Shown here: positions 28,597 to 38,381 of the stretch, one piece after another
Layout: every line of letters starts with the position of its first letter
How positions within the stretch are numbered: position 1 is the stretch's first letter
From: JAAFHB01 sp038236995
Lineage (GTDB): Bacteria; Bacteroidota; Bacteroidia; Bacteroidales; Prolixibacteraceae
Assembly (NCBI GenBank): GCA_038236995.1
Contig: JBBRZE010000005.1
Location: 1 to 64,000, forward strand
Direction of reading: 5' to 3'
DNA length: 64,000 bases
The notes under the pieces: model-generated
The model's database searches: none
What the model was told of the DNA's origin: nothing
Seen by the model: only the letters and a program-made list of their open reading frames with translations
Program-made: the position numbers and the translations under genes

Positions 28597-29643
28597 ATGG
28601 AGATTAGTAAAAATAGAATAGAAGAGTTATTGCCCGGGTATTTATCAGGCGAATTGTCTGATAAAGACCGGGTAATGATGGATAATTGGAGAAGTGAGTC
28701 GCCTGACAATGAAGCATTCTGCCTCGAAAGTCTGAAAGCATGGGAAGCCCTCACTTTGCTCAATGAGATGGAGCAGTTCAACTCCTTTGAAGCTTTGAGA
28801 AAAGTCAATGCAAAAATATCGCTGCCGCAGTCGGCTAAATGGTGGATTACGATTCAGCGCGTTGCAGCCATACTATTACTCCCCTTATTGATTTATTCAG
28901 GTTACCTGACCTTTCAAAATCGAACAAAAGTAATTCCGCAAGAGCAGGTAATGATGCAGACGATCTCCTCCCGGCAGGGGATGGTCACCCAATTTGCACT
29001 TGCCGATGGGACAAAGGTCTGGTTAAATTCAAGTTCTCAACTGCAATTTCCCAGCCGGTTTTCAAATGACAGGCGCGAAGTTATGCTTAAAGGAGAGGCT
29101 TTCTTCGAGGTAACTAAGAATGAGAAACAGCCTTTCCGGGTAAATACGAACGAGTTGAAAGTTGAAGTACTTGGAACCTCTTTTAATGTGGTCAGTTTTG
29201 ATGATGACTCTCAATCAGAGGTCGTTTTGGTCACAGGCAAAGTGGCACTCTCTTCCGAAAATGGTCAAATTGTAAGAAAATACAACAACATGATTCCCGG
29301 ACAAAGGGCAATATATCAGAAAGAGGAGCGAAAAGTTATTACTGAAGAGGTAGACGTAGAAAAATATATCGCATGGCGTGATGGAAACCTGATCTTTCGG
29401 GACGATTCGATGGAAGATGTTGTTAAAAGGCTGAGCAGATGGTACAATGTTGAGATTATGATCAATGATCCTGAAATAAAAAAATACATCTATAAGGCTT
29501 CATTCCGAAACGAAAATCTGGTACAGGTATTGAATTTATTGAAACTATCTGCCCCGATTGATTACCATATTACCGATCGGAAATTGCTTGCAAATGGAGA
29601 TTTCACCAAACAAAAAGTTTATCTGATGAGGAAGAAAAGTTAA
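28597..29643 (+). CDS. FecR-family anti-sigma factor
   Basis: A 348-residue inner-membrane protein. The cytoplasmic N-terminus (about 1-83) begins with ELLPGYLSGELSDKDRVMM, the short anti-sigma segment. One membrane helix lies at about 88-105 (AAILLLPLLIYSGYLTF). The periplasmic FecR domain includes LADGTKVWLNSSSQLQFPSRF, LKGEAFFEVTKNEKQPFRV and LGTSFNV. The C-terminal DUF4974 part includes FRDDSMEDVVKRLSRWYNVE. It should bind the ECF sigma factor inside the cell and the SusC N-terminal domain in the periplasm, linking glycan transport to PUL transcription. This circuit is known for related loci and inferred here from gene order. Confidence 0.95.
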   Translation: MEISKNRIEELLPGYLSGELSDKDRVMMDNWRSESPDNEAFCLESLKAWEALTLLNEMEQFNSFEALRKVNAKISLPQSAKWWITIQRVAAILLLPLLIYSGYLTFQNRTKVIPQEQVMMQTISSRQGMVTQFALADGTKVWLNSSSQLQFPSRFSNDRREVMLKGEAFFEVTKNEKQPFRVNTNELKVEVLGTSFNVVSFDDDSQSEVVLVTGKVALSSENGQIVRKYNNMIPGQRAIYQKEERKVITEEVDVEKYIAWRDGNLIFRDDSMEDVVKRLSRWYNVEIMINDPEIKKYIYKASFRNENLVQVLNLLKLSAPIDYHITDRKLLANGDFTKQKVYLMRKKS

Positions 29644-29649
29644 AAAATA

Positions 29650-29715
29650 TCGGGGAAGATGTTGCCACATCCGCCCCGACACGTACTGGCAATCTTTTTT
29701 CGACGAAAGGTTGCC
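29650..29715 (+). promoter_or_regulatory. two consecutive hairpins in the susC leader
   Basis: Hairpin 1 has an outer stem tcgggg (29650-29655)/ccccga (29674-29679) and an inner stem gatgt (29658-29662)/acatc (29667-29671). Hairpin 2 pairs ggcaatc (29688-29694) with ggttgcc (29709-29715), with one G-U pair. Both lie in the 108-base gap between fecR and susC. They may separate the low-level regulator transcript from the high-level susCD transcript; function is inferred. Confidence 0.5.
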
Positions 29716-29751
29716 TGGATAAATAGTAATAACTAAAATCATTTCAAAAGT

Positions 29752-32700
29752 ATGAAAAAAATGTTCCGTTTAATGCGGGGATGTGAGAAAAATGTCCATC
29801 TCCGAAAAACCTGGATGATTATGAAACTTACGACGTTTCTGTTCTTCATGGCTATCACGCAGATGGTAGCTTCCGAAGCCTATTCCCAAACGACTAAAAT
29901 GACCCTACAACTTAAAGGTGTTGCGGTTAAGCAGGTGCTGGATCAGATCGAAGATAACAGTGAGTTCTTCTTCCTTTACAACAGCAAACTTGTAGATGTC
30001 AACCGTAAAGTAAATGTAGACGCAAAAGATCAACGAATTGACGAGATTCTGAACAACCTGTTTCAGGAAACCGGAGTGGTTTACACAGTAGTTGACCGCC
30101 AGATAGTGCTGACCAACAAATCCGATCAGGCCGGGTTTATCAGCCAAAGCAGCCAGCAACAGGGCAAAAAAGTATCGGGAAAAGTAATCGATAAGGCAGG
30201 GGTACCAATCCCCGGAGCCGCCATCATCGTAAAAGGAACTACAATTGGTATTACATCTGACAATGATGGTAGTTATTCATTATCACTTCCTTCCGATGCT
30301 AATATACTTGTTTTCTCCTTTATCGGAATGAAGACGATGGAAATAGCCATTGGAAATAAATCGACCATAAATATAGTATTGCAGGAAGAGTCGATAGGGC
30401 TTGAAGAAGTTGTGGCTGTTGGTTATGGCACGCAAAAGAAGGCTACCCTAACCGGTGCAGTTTCCGCTATTAAAGGTGATGACATTGTTACAACAAAAAA
30501 TGAAAATGCGCAGAACATGCTTGCCGGTAAGATATCAGGTGTGCGTGTAACCCAAAAAACGTCAGAACCAGGTGCGTTTAACAACAACTTCGATATTCGT
30601 GCGATGGGTTCTCCATTGATCATTATTGATGGTATTCCCCGTTCAAGTGCCGATTTCCAGCGCTTGGACCCAAATGACATCGACAATATGTCTGTGTTGA
30701 AGGATGCTTCAGCGGCGATCTATGGCGTACGTGCAGCGAATGGTGTTGTTTTGGTGAACACCAAAAAAGGCTCTAATAACAAACTGGAATTGAACTATTC
30801 GGGATCTTTCACATGGCAGGTTCCATCCGGAATGCCTTCAACTGTTGATGCAATGGGATACATGACGCTTCGCAACGAGGCTGCAATGCACAATATAAAC
30901 GGTGGCTCTCCTATCTTCAACGATCAGCAATTTGATGATTACAAAACTGGTAAAAAACAAAGTACCAATTGGTATCCTTTGGTATTCGCCAATTATGCCC
31001 CGCAAACAATGCACAACCTGAATGCAACAGGTGGTAATGATAAAACTACCTATTACATAGGTATGGGTTACCAATCCCAGGATGGTTTCTTCAAATCAAA
31101 CGACCTGAAATATTCAAAATACAACGTTCGTTCAAACGTTACTACCAAAATTACAGATCGGCTTACGCTCGATTTGAACCTGAACCTGGTGATGGACCAA
31201 CAAGATCGTCCTTACCAGGAATCCTGGTGGATCATCCGTAGTTTCTGGAGACAAGGTCCTCAGATCCCTGCTTATGCAAACAACGATCCAACTAAACTTT
31301 ATCATGGTCTTATCGAAGGTGACAACCCTCTTTCATTCATGGATAAAGATATCGTAGGATACAACCAACTCAACTCAAAATGGGTTCAATCATCAGCCAG
31401 TCTGAAATATGAAATTCCTGGTGTGAAAGGTTTGTTTGCAAAGGGTTTGTTCAGTTATGACTATAATGTTACAGACCGGGATGTTTTCCAAAAAGAGTAC
31501 AACCAGTACAGGTATGATGTGGCTTCAGACACTTACACCAAATACACGCGTCAATCGCCAAACAGAATTAAGCGAGAAGCTTATTTCAAAACACAAATGC
31601 TGGCTCAGGCATCTTTGAACTATGACGGGACATTCAACAAACACAAAGTGGGTGGTCTCATTCTTTGGGAAGCGCAAAAAAGAAACAGCGATAACTTTTC
31701 CGCACAGAGAGACCTGGGACTTCAGTTACCTTACCTGTTTGCAGGTGTGGCAGCAGGACAACTTGCTACGATGAACTCGGGAGCTGACAATCTTTATGAA
31801 AATTCAAATCTTGCGTTGGTAGGTAAATTCAACTATGCCTTCGACAATAAATACCTGGCTGAATTCCTTTTCCGCGAGGACGGATCATCTAAATTTGCCG
31901 AGGGTTCACAATGGGGTTTCTTCCCTGCAGCATCTTTGGGCTGGCGTCTTTCTGAAGAAAAATTCATCAAGGAGGCAGCAGGTTTATCATTTATCAACCA
32001 ATTAAAAGTTCGCGCTTCCTACGGTAAAACAGGGGATGACGGAGCATCGAGCTACCAATTCATATCAGGTTATAATTACCCGTCAAGTACCGACAACAGA
32101 AACTTCACCGGTGGTTATGTATTTGATGGAAGTTTCAATGCAAGTGCTGATAATAAAGGTATTCCTAATCCAAATATTACATGGTACACTGCCAAGACAT
32201 TTGACGTGGGTGCTGATTTCGAAGGATGGAATGGTCTGTTTGGTGCGACGCTTGATTATTTTAGCCGCAACCGCCAGGGCCTTTTGGCTACACGTAACGG
32301 AGGCATACCTACAGTAGTGGGTGCAGGCCTTCCTCAGGAAAACCTGAATAGTGACCGCACTTACGGTTTTGAGGTTGAACTTACTCACAGAAACCATATC
32401 GGTGACTTCAATTACAACGCGAAAGGTATGTTTTCTTTAGCACGTGTTGAACGTCTGTATGTTGAACGCGGTGCAATCGGAAGCTCATGGAATAACTGGA
32501 AAAACAACCAAAACAATCGTTTGCAAGGTGTACAATCCGGACTCCAGGGTGAAGGTCAGTACCAGTCATGGGAAGAAATTTTAGCGAGCCCAACTTATAT
32601 TGGTCGAGGAACTATTATTGGAGACTACAGATACCAGGACTGGAATGGTGACGGTGAAATCAATGGTAACGACAATCATCCAACACGTTTCAACCAATAT

Positions 32701-33204
32701 CCATGGATGAACTATAGTGTGATTTTAGATGCTTCCTACAAAGGTTTTGACCTGAATTTTCTGTTGCAGGGTTCCGCTATGAGCTCATTGGTTTATGGCG
32801 AACAGCTTCGTCAGCCGATGTGGGGTAGTGGCGAATCAGGTGCAATGGTTCAATTTATGGACAGATGGCATCCGGTAGATCCTAAGGCAGATCCCTATGA
32901 TCCGAAAACTGTTTGGACAAGTGGTCATTATGCTTACACAGGAACTTTACCTGATGAAAACTCTACCTTCAATGTCGAAAATAGTGCTTATGTGCGCCTA
33001 AAAAGTATTGAACTCGGTTACACAATTCCTTCCCGTTGGATTAAAAGAGCCGGCGTCAAGAATTTGAGGGTATCTGTGAATGCTTACAATGTATTCACCC
33101 TGACGAAGGTTGATTACGTTGACCCTGAGCATCCAAATGATACATATGGGTATTTGTATCCATTGAACAAGACCTATTCTGTCGGACTAAATATTAAATT
33201 CTAA
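29752..33204 (+). CDS. SusC/RagA-type TonB-dependent outer-membrane transporter with STN domain
   Basis: A 1150-residue outer-membrane protein. It begins with a long N-terminal region with a signal anchor (about 20-45, ending SEAYSQ). The STN signalling domain follows at about 52-125 (VAVKQVLDQIEDNSEFFFLY), then a carboxypeptidase-regulatory-like domain at about 140-222 (VSGKVIDKAGVPIPGAAIIV). A TonB-box/RagA signature comes next (LEEVVAVGYGTQKKATLTGA), then the plug (VLKDASAAIYGVRAANGVVLV) and a beta-barrel ending in KTYSVGLNIKF. SusC proteins import oligosaccharides together with SusD. The STN domain is characteristic of transporters that signal to FecR/ECF pairs, which fits the two genes just upstream. 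Confidence 0.96.
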   Translation: MKKMFRLMRGCEKNVHLRKTWMIMKLTTFLFFMAITQMVASEAYSQTTKMTLQLKGVAVKQVLDQIEDNSEFFFLYNSKLVDVNRKVNVDAKDQRIDEILNNLFQETGVVYTVVDRQIVLTNKSDQAGFISQSSQQQGKKVSGKVIDKAGVPIPGAAIIVKGTTIGITSDNDGSYSLSLPSDANILVFSFIGMKTMEIAIGNKSTINIVLQEESIGLEEVVAVGYGTQKKATLTGAVSAIKGDDIVTTKNENAQNMLAGKISGVRVTQKTSEPGAFNNNFDIRAMGSPLIIIDGIPRSSADFQRLDPNDIDNMSVLKDASAAIYGVRAANGVVLVNTKKGSNNKLELNYSGSFTWQVPSGMPSTVDAMGYMTLRNEAAMHNINGGSPIFNDQQFDDYKTGKKQSTNWYPLVFANYAPQTMHNLNATGGNDKTTYYIGMGYQSQDGFFKSNDLKYSKYNVRSNVTTKITDRLTLDLNLNLVMDQQDRPYQESWWIIRSFWRQGPQIPAYANNDPTKLYHGLIEGDNPLSFMDKDIVGYNQLNSKWVQSSASLKYEIPGVKGLFAKGLFSYDYNVTDRDVFQKEYNQYRYDVASDTYTKYTRQSPNRIKREAYFKTQMLAQASLNYDGTFNKHKVGGLILWEAQKRNSDNFSAQRDLGLQLPYLFAGVAAGQLATMNSGADNLYENSNLALVGKFNYAFDNKYLAEFLFREDGSSKFAEGSQWGFFPAASLGWRLSEEKFIKEAAGLSFINQLKVRASYGKTGDDGASSYQFISGYNYPSSTDNRNFTGGYVFDGSFNASADNKGIPNPNITWYTAKTFDVGADFEGWNGLFGATLDYFSRNRQGLLATRNGGIPTVVGAGLPQENLNSDRTYGFEVELTHRNHIGDFNYNAKGMFSLARVERLYVERGAIGSSWNNWKNNQNNRLQGVQSGLQGEGQYQSWEEILASPTYIGRGTIIGDYRYQDWNGDGEINGNDNHPTRFNQYPWMNYSVILDASYKGFDLNFLLQGSAMSSLVYGEQLRQPMWGSGESGAMVQFMDRWHPVDPKADPYDPKTVWTSGHYAYTGTLPDENSTFNVENSAYVRLKSIELGYTIPSRWIKRAGVKNLRVSVNAYNVFTLTKVDYVDPEHPNDTYGYLYPLNKTYSVGLNIKF

Positions 33205-33217
33205 AAGAATACACGCT

Positions 33218-35275
33218 ATGAAATTCAAACATTTTATATTCGCAATATTGGCGTTTAGCGCCGTAGTTTCTTGTAAAGATTATTTGAATATACCACCGAT
33301 GAACGTGGTGCAGGACAAAGATCTTTATTCTGACGCAGCTGGTATGTCTGTCTATTTGTCACGTATGTACAGCCAAATGCCTTATGAGGACTTTAAATAC
33401 TCACCTGCCCGTCAATTCTTTGATGACTGGTTAGTAACTCCGGGTGCAAACTCAGGTGAATCTTTAGGACGTGACGCCGGAACAGCGATGACTTCTGAAG
33501 GTTATTCCCGTAACGGTGCTTACTGGGGACGTGCATTTAACTTGCTTCGTGATGCAAACCGTTTGCTCGAAACTTTGCCACAATACAAATCAAACTTCAG
33601 CACTGCTGATTACAATCACTTTATCGGAGAAGGTTATTATGCCCGCGCAATGGTTTTCTATGCACTGGCGAAACGTTACGGCGGAATTCCTTTGGTCACA
33701 TCGGTATTGAAATATCCTGAAAATCCAGCTGCGGAACTCGAAACTCCCCGTTCTACTGAAGAAGAGGCCTGGAACCAGGTGTTGGCTGATTTCGATTTAG
33801 CTATTCTAAATCTATCAGCTACAAGCCCGAAACGTGGTTATGCCAACAAATATGTGGCTTTGGGTTTCAAATCTGAAGCGATGTTGTTCGCCGGATCTGT
33901 GGCTAAATATAATAAAATTACAGGTTTAGGTCAAAAAACAAATGTACGTGTGATCGGTTTCGATCCTGCCACGGCTGCGGCTGCTTCCAAAAAGTATTTC
34001 AAGGAAGCTTATAACGCTGCCCGTGAAGTAATGAAGTCAGGAAAATATTCGCTTTACAAGAAAAAATGGGCTGCTAATGATAAAGCCTCTCAATACCAAA
34101 ACATGGTGGATATGTTCTTCGATGCCTCAAGTCCTGAGAATATCTATATTAAAGAGTACAAATATCCCGATTTAACACACGGTTATGACTGTTACAATAT
34201 TCCTCGTCAGCTGATGGGTGGTAACGGTTATTCAGCAGGTAACTGTCCTACGCTTGATTTCGTTGAGCTGTTTGATGGCATGGCGAAAAATGCTGATGGG
34301 ACTATCAAAGTGTTTGATGCCAATGGAAAATATTTGATGTTCGACAATGTAACTGATATTTTCGCCAATGCAGAACCTCGTCTTCGCGCATATGTCATCC
34401 TTCCGGGTGATGTATTCAAAGGAGAAGCGATTGATATCCGTCGGGGAATTTATACTGGCGATGCAACAAACGGTATTTCTCCACTGAGGATAATGAACAG
34501 TGGCTCTCCTGACTATACAGTTGCCGGCCCATCAAACTACAATCAGGTAGATGCATACAAGGCTTTAGGTGCATTCGCAGGTAAGAAATCGTTATTCCTG
34601 TCTCAAAATGGTACAACTCACGAAACTGTGACTTTGGCCAATGGAAGTGTAATGAATGCAGGTGGCAAGAGTGGTCCTTTCACATCGGATGGTACAGGAG
34701 CTATGACAGGTTTTGTTGTTCGTAAATGGCTGAATCCTAATATGCCACAGACTTTGGTATTGGAAGCGCGTTCAGAGCAAGCTTTCATTTTGATGCGTTA
34801 TGCGGAAATTCTCCTGAATGCTGCTGAGGCTGCTTCTGAACTGACACTTGCGGGTGAAGCTGCTCCTGCAGGTGATAACTTCCAGCAAATTGCTTACGAT
34901 GCAATCAGGTTGATTCGTGAAAGAGCCGGAGCTGATCCATTGACAAGCATCAATGATATTTCTGACGTTGCTGGTCTTAAAATCATCCGCAAAGAACGTA
35001 CGAAAGAGCTTGCATTCGAAAATAAAAATCTTTGGGATATACGACGTTGGAGAACACAACACTCTGATATGCTGAATGGATTTACTCAATCAGATGGTGC
35101 ATACTATAAAGGATTGTATCCTTTCTATTCCTCAACAACAGGTAAATACTTCTTCGATGCTGGCTTGGATGAAGGCAGACGCCGTTTCCGCTTGTTGGAA
35201 CAAGAATATTACCTTATGATACCAGGTGGTGAAGTTTCAAAGAGTCAGGTGATTGATCAGCAACCAGGTCGTTAA
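33218..35275 (+). CDS. SusD/RagB-type surface glycan-binding lipoprotein
   Basis: A 685-residue outer-membrane lipoprotein with lipobox AVVSC (Cys19). Typical SusD features are the N-terminal DYLNIPP, FIGEGYYARAMVFYALAKRYGGIPLVT, LILMRYAEILLNAAEA-like sequence at about residue 525, and the C-terminal IRKERTKELAFENKNLWDIRRWR. It starts 13 bases after susC and forms a lid over the SusC barrel, capturing oligosaccharides. It is somewhat longer than many family members. The specific ligand cannot be read from sequence. Confidence 0.95.
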   Translation: MKFKHFIFAILAFSAVVSCKDYLNIPPMNVVQDKDLYSDAAGMSVYLSRMYSQMPYEDFKYSPARQFFDDWLVTPGANSGESLGRDAGTAMTSEGYSRNGAYWGRAFNLLRDANRLLETLPQYKSNFSTADYNHFIGEGYYARAMVFYALAKRYGGIPLVTSVLKYPENPAAELETPRSTEEEAWNQVLADFDLAILNLSATSPKRGYANKYVALGFKSEAMLFAGSVAKYNKITGLGQKTNVRVIGFDPATAAAASKKYFKEAYNAAREVMKSGKYSLYKKKWAANDKASQYQNMVDMFFDASSPENIYIKEYKYPDLTHGYDCYNIPRQLMGGNGYSAGNCPTLDFVELFDGMAKNADGTIKVFDANGKYLMFDNVTDIFANAEPRLRAYVILPGDVFKGEAIDIRRGIYTGDATNGISPLRIMNSGSPDYTVAGPSNYNQVDAYKALGAFAGKKSLFLSQNGTTHETVTLANGSVMNAGGKSGPFTSDGTGAMTGFVVRKWLNPNMPQTLVLEARSEQAFILMRYAEILLNAAEAASELTLAGEAAPAGDNFQQIAYDAIRLIRERAGADPLTSINDISDVAGLKIIRKERTKELAFENKNLWDIRRWRTQHSDMLNGFTQSDGAYYKGLYPFYSSTTGKYFFDAGLDEGRRRFRLLEQEYYLMIPGGEVSKSQVIDQQPGR

Positions 35276-35297
35276 TTCAGTCTAAAATTTTATCAAG

Positions 35298-36101
35298 ATG
35301 AAAAAAATATTTTATAGCTTATTCTTTTTCTTAGCAGTAGTTTCTTTCAATTCATGCAAAATTGATAACTACGCTGAGCCTCAGGAAACATTGAAAGGCA
35401 GGGTAGTTGATGCCGCTACGGGAGAACTCGTTTTGACAGACCAAGGTAGTGAAGGTACACGTATCCGGTTGCGCGAGCTTAGCTGGACGGAAACCAAGGT
35501 ACCTGATAACTTCGATTTCAACTGTATGAAAGAAGGTATCTTCCAAAATACAAAAGTGTTTACCGGGCACTATAATGTAAGGATTGATGGTGCGTTTATT
35601 CCTTTGGTGAGAACTACCATCGCTGGTGATACCATTATGGATGAATCGAAATATATTGACATTAACGGTATTACTGAAGTTGAATTCAAGGTTCAGCCTT
35701 TTCTGAAACTCGAATGGATTGGCACACCAACTGTTAGCAATGGCAAAGTTACTGTTGTTGTTAAAGTTACAAGAGCGGTTAGTCCTGCAGACTTCAAAGC
35801 AAAGATTGAACCAATGGGTGGTTATAATGATAATTTTCTGAATGTTACAGACCTACGCCTGTTTGTTAGTCAGGTACCTTATGTCGGTTATCGTGAATGG
35901 GATAACAGGTACACGACGCAAATCAATTATAGTGGCAATTCGTTTGAAGCACTTCTTGGAACGCCTATTACAATCACAACCACCGGCGTGATTCCTGCGG
36001 GCAGAACAGTCTTTATTCGTGCTGCCGCCAGAATTAACTATGCGACAGAGAATGTCAAACGTCACAATTACAATGAAGCGAAAAGAATAGATATACCTTA
36101 A
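35298..36101 (+). CDS. DUF3823 surface lipoprotein
   Basis: A 267-residue lipoprotein (lipobox FNSC, Cys20) matching the DUF3823 type. An N-terminal Ig-like or carboxypeptidase-regulatory-like domain contains LKGRVVDAATGELV and IRLRELSW, followed by FKVQPFLKLEW and VVKVTRAVSPADF in a second beta-rich domain. Such proteins are encoded right after SusD in many PULs and are thought to be accessory surface glycan-binding proteins. The 22-base gap after susD supports co-transcription. No catalytic residues are evident. Confidence 0.85.
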   Translation: MKKIFYSLFFFLAVVSFNSCKIDNYAEPQETLKGRVVDAATGELVLTDQGSEGTRIRLRELSWTETKVPDNFDFNCMKEGIFQNTKVFTGHYNVRIDGAFIPLVRTTIAGDTIMDESKYIDINGITEVEFKVQPFLKLEWIGTPTVSNGKVTVVVKVTRAVSPADFKAKIEPMGGYNDNFLNVTDLRLFVSQVPYVGYREWDNRYTTQINYSGNSFEALLGTPITITTTGVIPAGRTVFIRAAARINYATENVKRHNYNEAKRIDIP

Positions 36102-36120
36102 GTATAATTATTAATCATAA

Positions 36121-36167
36121 ATGACTGGAAGTCGTCTCATCTTAAATACTGGGATGGCTTCTGTCAT
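36121..36167 (+). other. hairpin between the DUF3823 gene and the next lipoprotein gene
   Basis: The twelve-base arm gaagtcgtctca (36128-36139) pairs fully with tgggatggcttc (36150-36161) when G-U pairs are allowed, with a 10-base loop. Flanking atgac (36121-36125) and gtcat (36163-36167) extend it. This could be an attenuator that lowers enzyme expression relative to susCD, as inferred for similar sites after susD genes. Confidence 0.5.
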
Positions 36168-36185
36168 TTATAATACAATTAAACC

Positions 36186-38381
36186 ATGAAAATTAACCAT
36201 TTTGCGTGTCTTACTTTAGGCTTTATATTTGTTGCCGCTTGTGCAACAGGCACTTCGAAAGATGACCCGAAAAAGAAAGAGAAAACAGCTTTCCAGACTT
36301 CAGGACAATGGAAACCTGTCACTGATGTCAGGGCTGATGTGTCAATTGTTTATGGCACATCTGACAGACCTGGAATGACCTTTGAAGAACGTGTGCAAAC
36401 ATGGCGTGATAAGGGTTATACCACACATTTCATGACCGGGAGTGCGTGGGGCGAGTACAAGGATTATTTTACAGGGAAATGGGATGGAAAGCGTCATTTG
36501 GATGAAGGACAGGTAACACAACGAGGAGATACGATCTGGCATGGAAGGATGGTCCCGTATATTGTTCCTTCCGAAAACTTCATCAAATACATGAAGGAAA
36601 CACAAATTAAGCGTGTAATCGATGCCGGTATTGATGCCATTTACCTGGAAGAACCCGAATTTTGGGCACGTGCCGGATACAGTGAGGCTTTTAAACGTGA
36701 GTGGAAAGCGTTTTATGGTTTTGACTGGCGTCCTCAACACGAGTCGCCCGAAAATACATACCTATCCAGTAAATTAAAATATCATCTTTATTACCGTCTT
36801 TTGAATGAGTGTTTTACTTATGCAAAAGCGTATGGGAAAAGCAAAGGGATGGATGTACGTTGCTATGTTCCTACGCACTCTTTAGTCAATTATTCGCAGT
36901 GGCAGATCGTTAGCCCAGAAGCAAGTCTGGCTTCATTGCCATGTGTGGATGGTTACATCGCCCAGGTATGGACAGGAACTTCACGCGAACCCAACTATTT
37001 TAACGGAAAAGCTAAAGAGCGGGTTTTTGAAACCGCCTACCTGGAATATGGTTCCATGGAATCGATGACGGCTCCGACCGGGCGAAAGATGTTCTTTCTT
37101 ACCGACCCAATTGAAGACTGGCCACGTGACTGGGCTGATTACAAGAAAAATTACCAGGCAACTTTTACAGCAAAACTGCTATACCCCAAAATCGCTAATT
37201 ATGAAGTAATGCCGTGGCCCGACAGAATCTATGAAGGACTTTATAAGACAAGCGCCAAAAGCACTCAAAAGGAAAAAATCCCGCGTTTCTATTCCACCCA
37301 GATGCAGGTGATGATCAATTCTTTGAACAGCATGCCACTGTCTGATAATAAACTGACAGGATCGGCGGGTATTAGTGTCCTGATGTCAAATTCGCTGATG
37401 TTCCAGCGTTTTCCAACTCACCAGGGCTATGAAGATCCGCAGCTTTCCAATTTTTACGGACAGGCCTTGCCATTTCTAAAACGGGGAATCCCTGTAAAAA
37501 CTTTGCATCTTGAAAATGCCTCCTTTGCAGACACCTGGAAAGACACGAAGATCTTAATTATGTCATATTCCAATATGAAACCTTTATCTCCCGAAGGTCA
37601 TGAGTACATTGCAGGATGGGTTAAAAATGGGGGCGTCCTTGTATATTGTTGCCGCGATATGGATCCTTTTCAAGGTGTTCAGGAATGGTGGAATACAGGA
37701 AAAAACCATTACAAAGTTGCTTCAGATCATTTATTCGAAAAATTAAATATTAAGTCATCCCCGGATAAAGATGGTGAGTATAAGTATGGTAAAGGTACCG
37801 TTTATATCATCCGGAAAGATCCCAAAGAGTTTGTACTTACCGAAGGGAGTGATCAGGGTTTCGTTGACACGGTTAAGCGGTTGTACGAAAAGACAGCCAA
37901 GGCCGGAACTTTCATTGAAAAAAATAATTTCTATCTTGCAAGAGGCGTTTACGATCTTATTTCTGTTCTGGATGAGAATAGCAGCAATAAACCCTACGTT
38001 CACAAGGGACGTTTGATCGATTTGTTTGATCCTAAATTACCGGTTCTTTATGAGAAAACGGTTAATCCTGGTGAGCAAGCCTACTTATTAAATATTGATC
38101 GCGTTGAAGATCAGAAAAAACCACAGGTTTTGGCGGCTGCATCACGCGTTTATGATGAAAAAGTAGTGAAAAGCGGGTACTCGTATATTACGAAAAGCCC
38201 ATTAAACACAACGAACGTAATGCGCGTGTTGTTACCCATATCTCCAAAAAAGTGCATCATTTCAAACTATGAAGGAAATGAATTGAAAGAAGCAGTATGG
38301 GAATGGGATAACAAAAGCAAAACATGCCTGTTGACTTTTGAAAATGATCCTGAAGGGATCAAGGTCGAATTTACATGGTAG
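36186..38381 (+). CDS. putative TIM-barrel glycosidase-like lipoprotein, family not recognised
   Basis: A 731-residue lipoprotein (lipobox VAAC, Cys19). Residues about 45-370 look like a TIM-barrel hydrolase domain: VIDAGIDAIYLEEPEFW, GMDVRCYVPTHSLVNYSQW, VDGYIAQVWTGTSREPNYF and FFLTDPIEDWPRDW. Glu residues in LEEPEFW and in ETAYLEYGSME are candidate catalytic acids. Residues about 395-510 resemble the GATase-like trimerisation domain of GH42 enzymes (FLKRGIPVKTLHL, ILIMSYSNMKPLSPEGHEYI and GGVLVYCCRD). The C-terminus is beta-rich. I do not recognise a named CAZy family, so the activity is unknown. Its place directly after susCD suggests a central role in the glycan's breakdown. Confidence 0.75.
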   Translation: MKINHFACLTLGFIFVAACATGTSKDDPKKKEKTAFQTSGQWKPVTDVRADVSIVYGTSDRPGMTFEERVQTWRDKGYTTHFMTGSAWGEYKDYFTGKWDGKRHLDEGQVTQRGDTIWHGRMVPYIVPSENFIKYMKETQIKRVIDAGIDAIYLEEPEFWARAGYSEAFKREWKAFYGFDWRPQHESPENTYLSSKLKYHLYYRLLNECFTYAKAYGKSKGMDVRCYVPTHSLVNYSQWQIVSPEASLASLPCVDGYIAQVWTGTSREPNYFNGKAKERVFETAYLEYGSMESMTAPTGRKMFFLTDPIEDWPRDWADYKKNYQATFTAKLLYPKIANYEVMPWPDRIYEGLYKTSAKSTQKEKIPRFYSTQMQVMINSLNSMPLSDNKLTGSAGISVLMSNSLMFQRFPTHQGYEDPQLSNFYGQALPFLKRGIPVKTLHLENASFADTWKDTKILIMSYSNMKPLSPEGHEYIAGWVKNGGVLVYCCRDMDPFQGVQEWWNTGKNHYKVASDHLFEKLNIKSSPDKDGEYKYGKGTVYIIRKDPKEFVLTEGSDQGFVDTVKRLYEKTAKAGTFIEKNNFYLARGVYDLISVLDENSSNKPYVHKGRLIDLFDPKLPVLYEKTVNPGEQAYLLNIDRVEDQKKPQVLAAASRVYDEKVVKSGYSYITKSPLNTTNVMRVLLPISPKKCIISNYEGNELKEAVWEWDNKSKTCLLTFENDPEGIKVEFTW

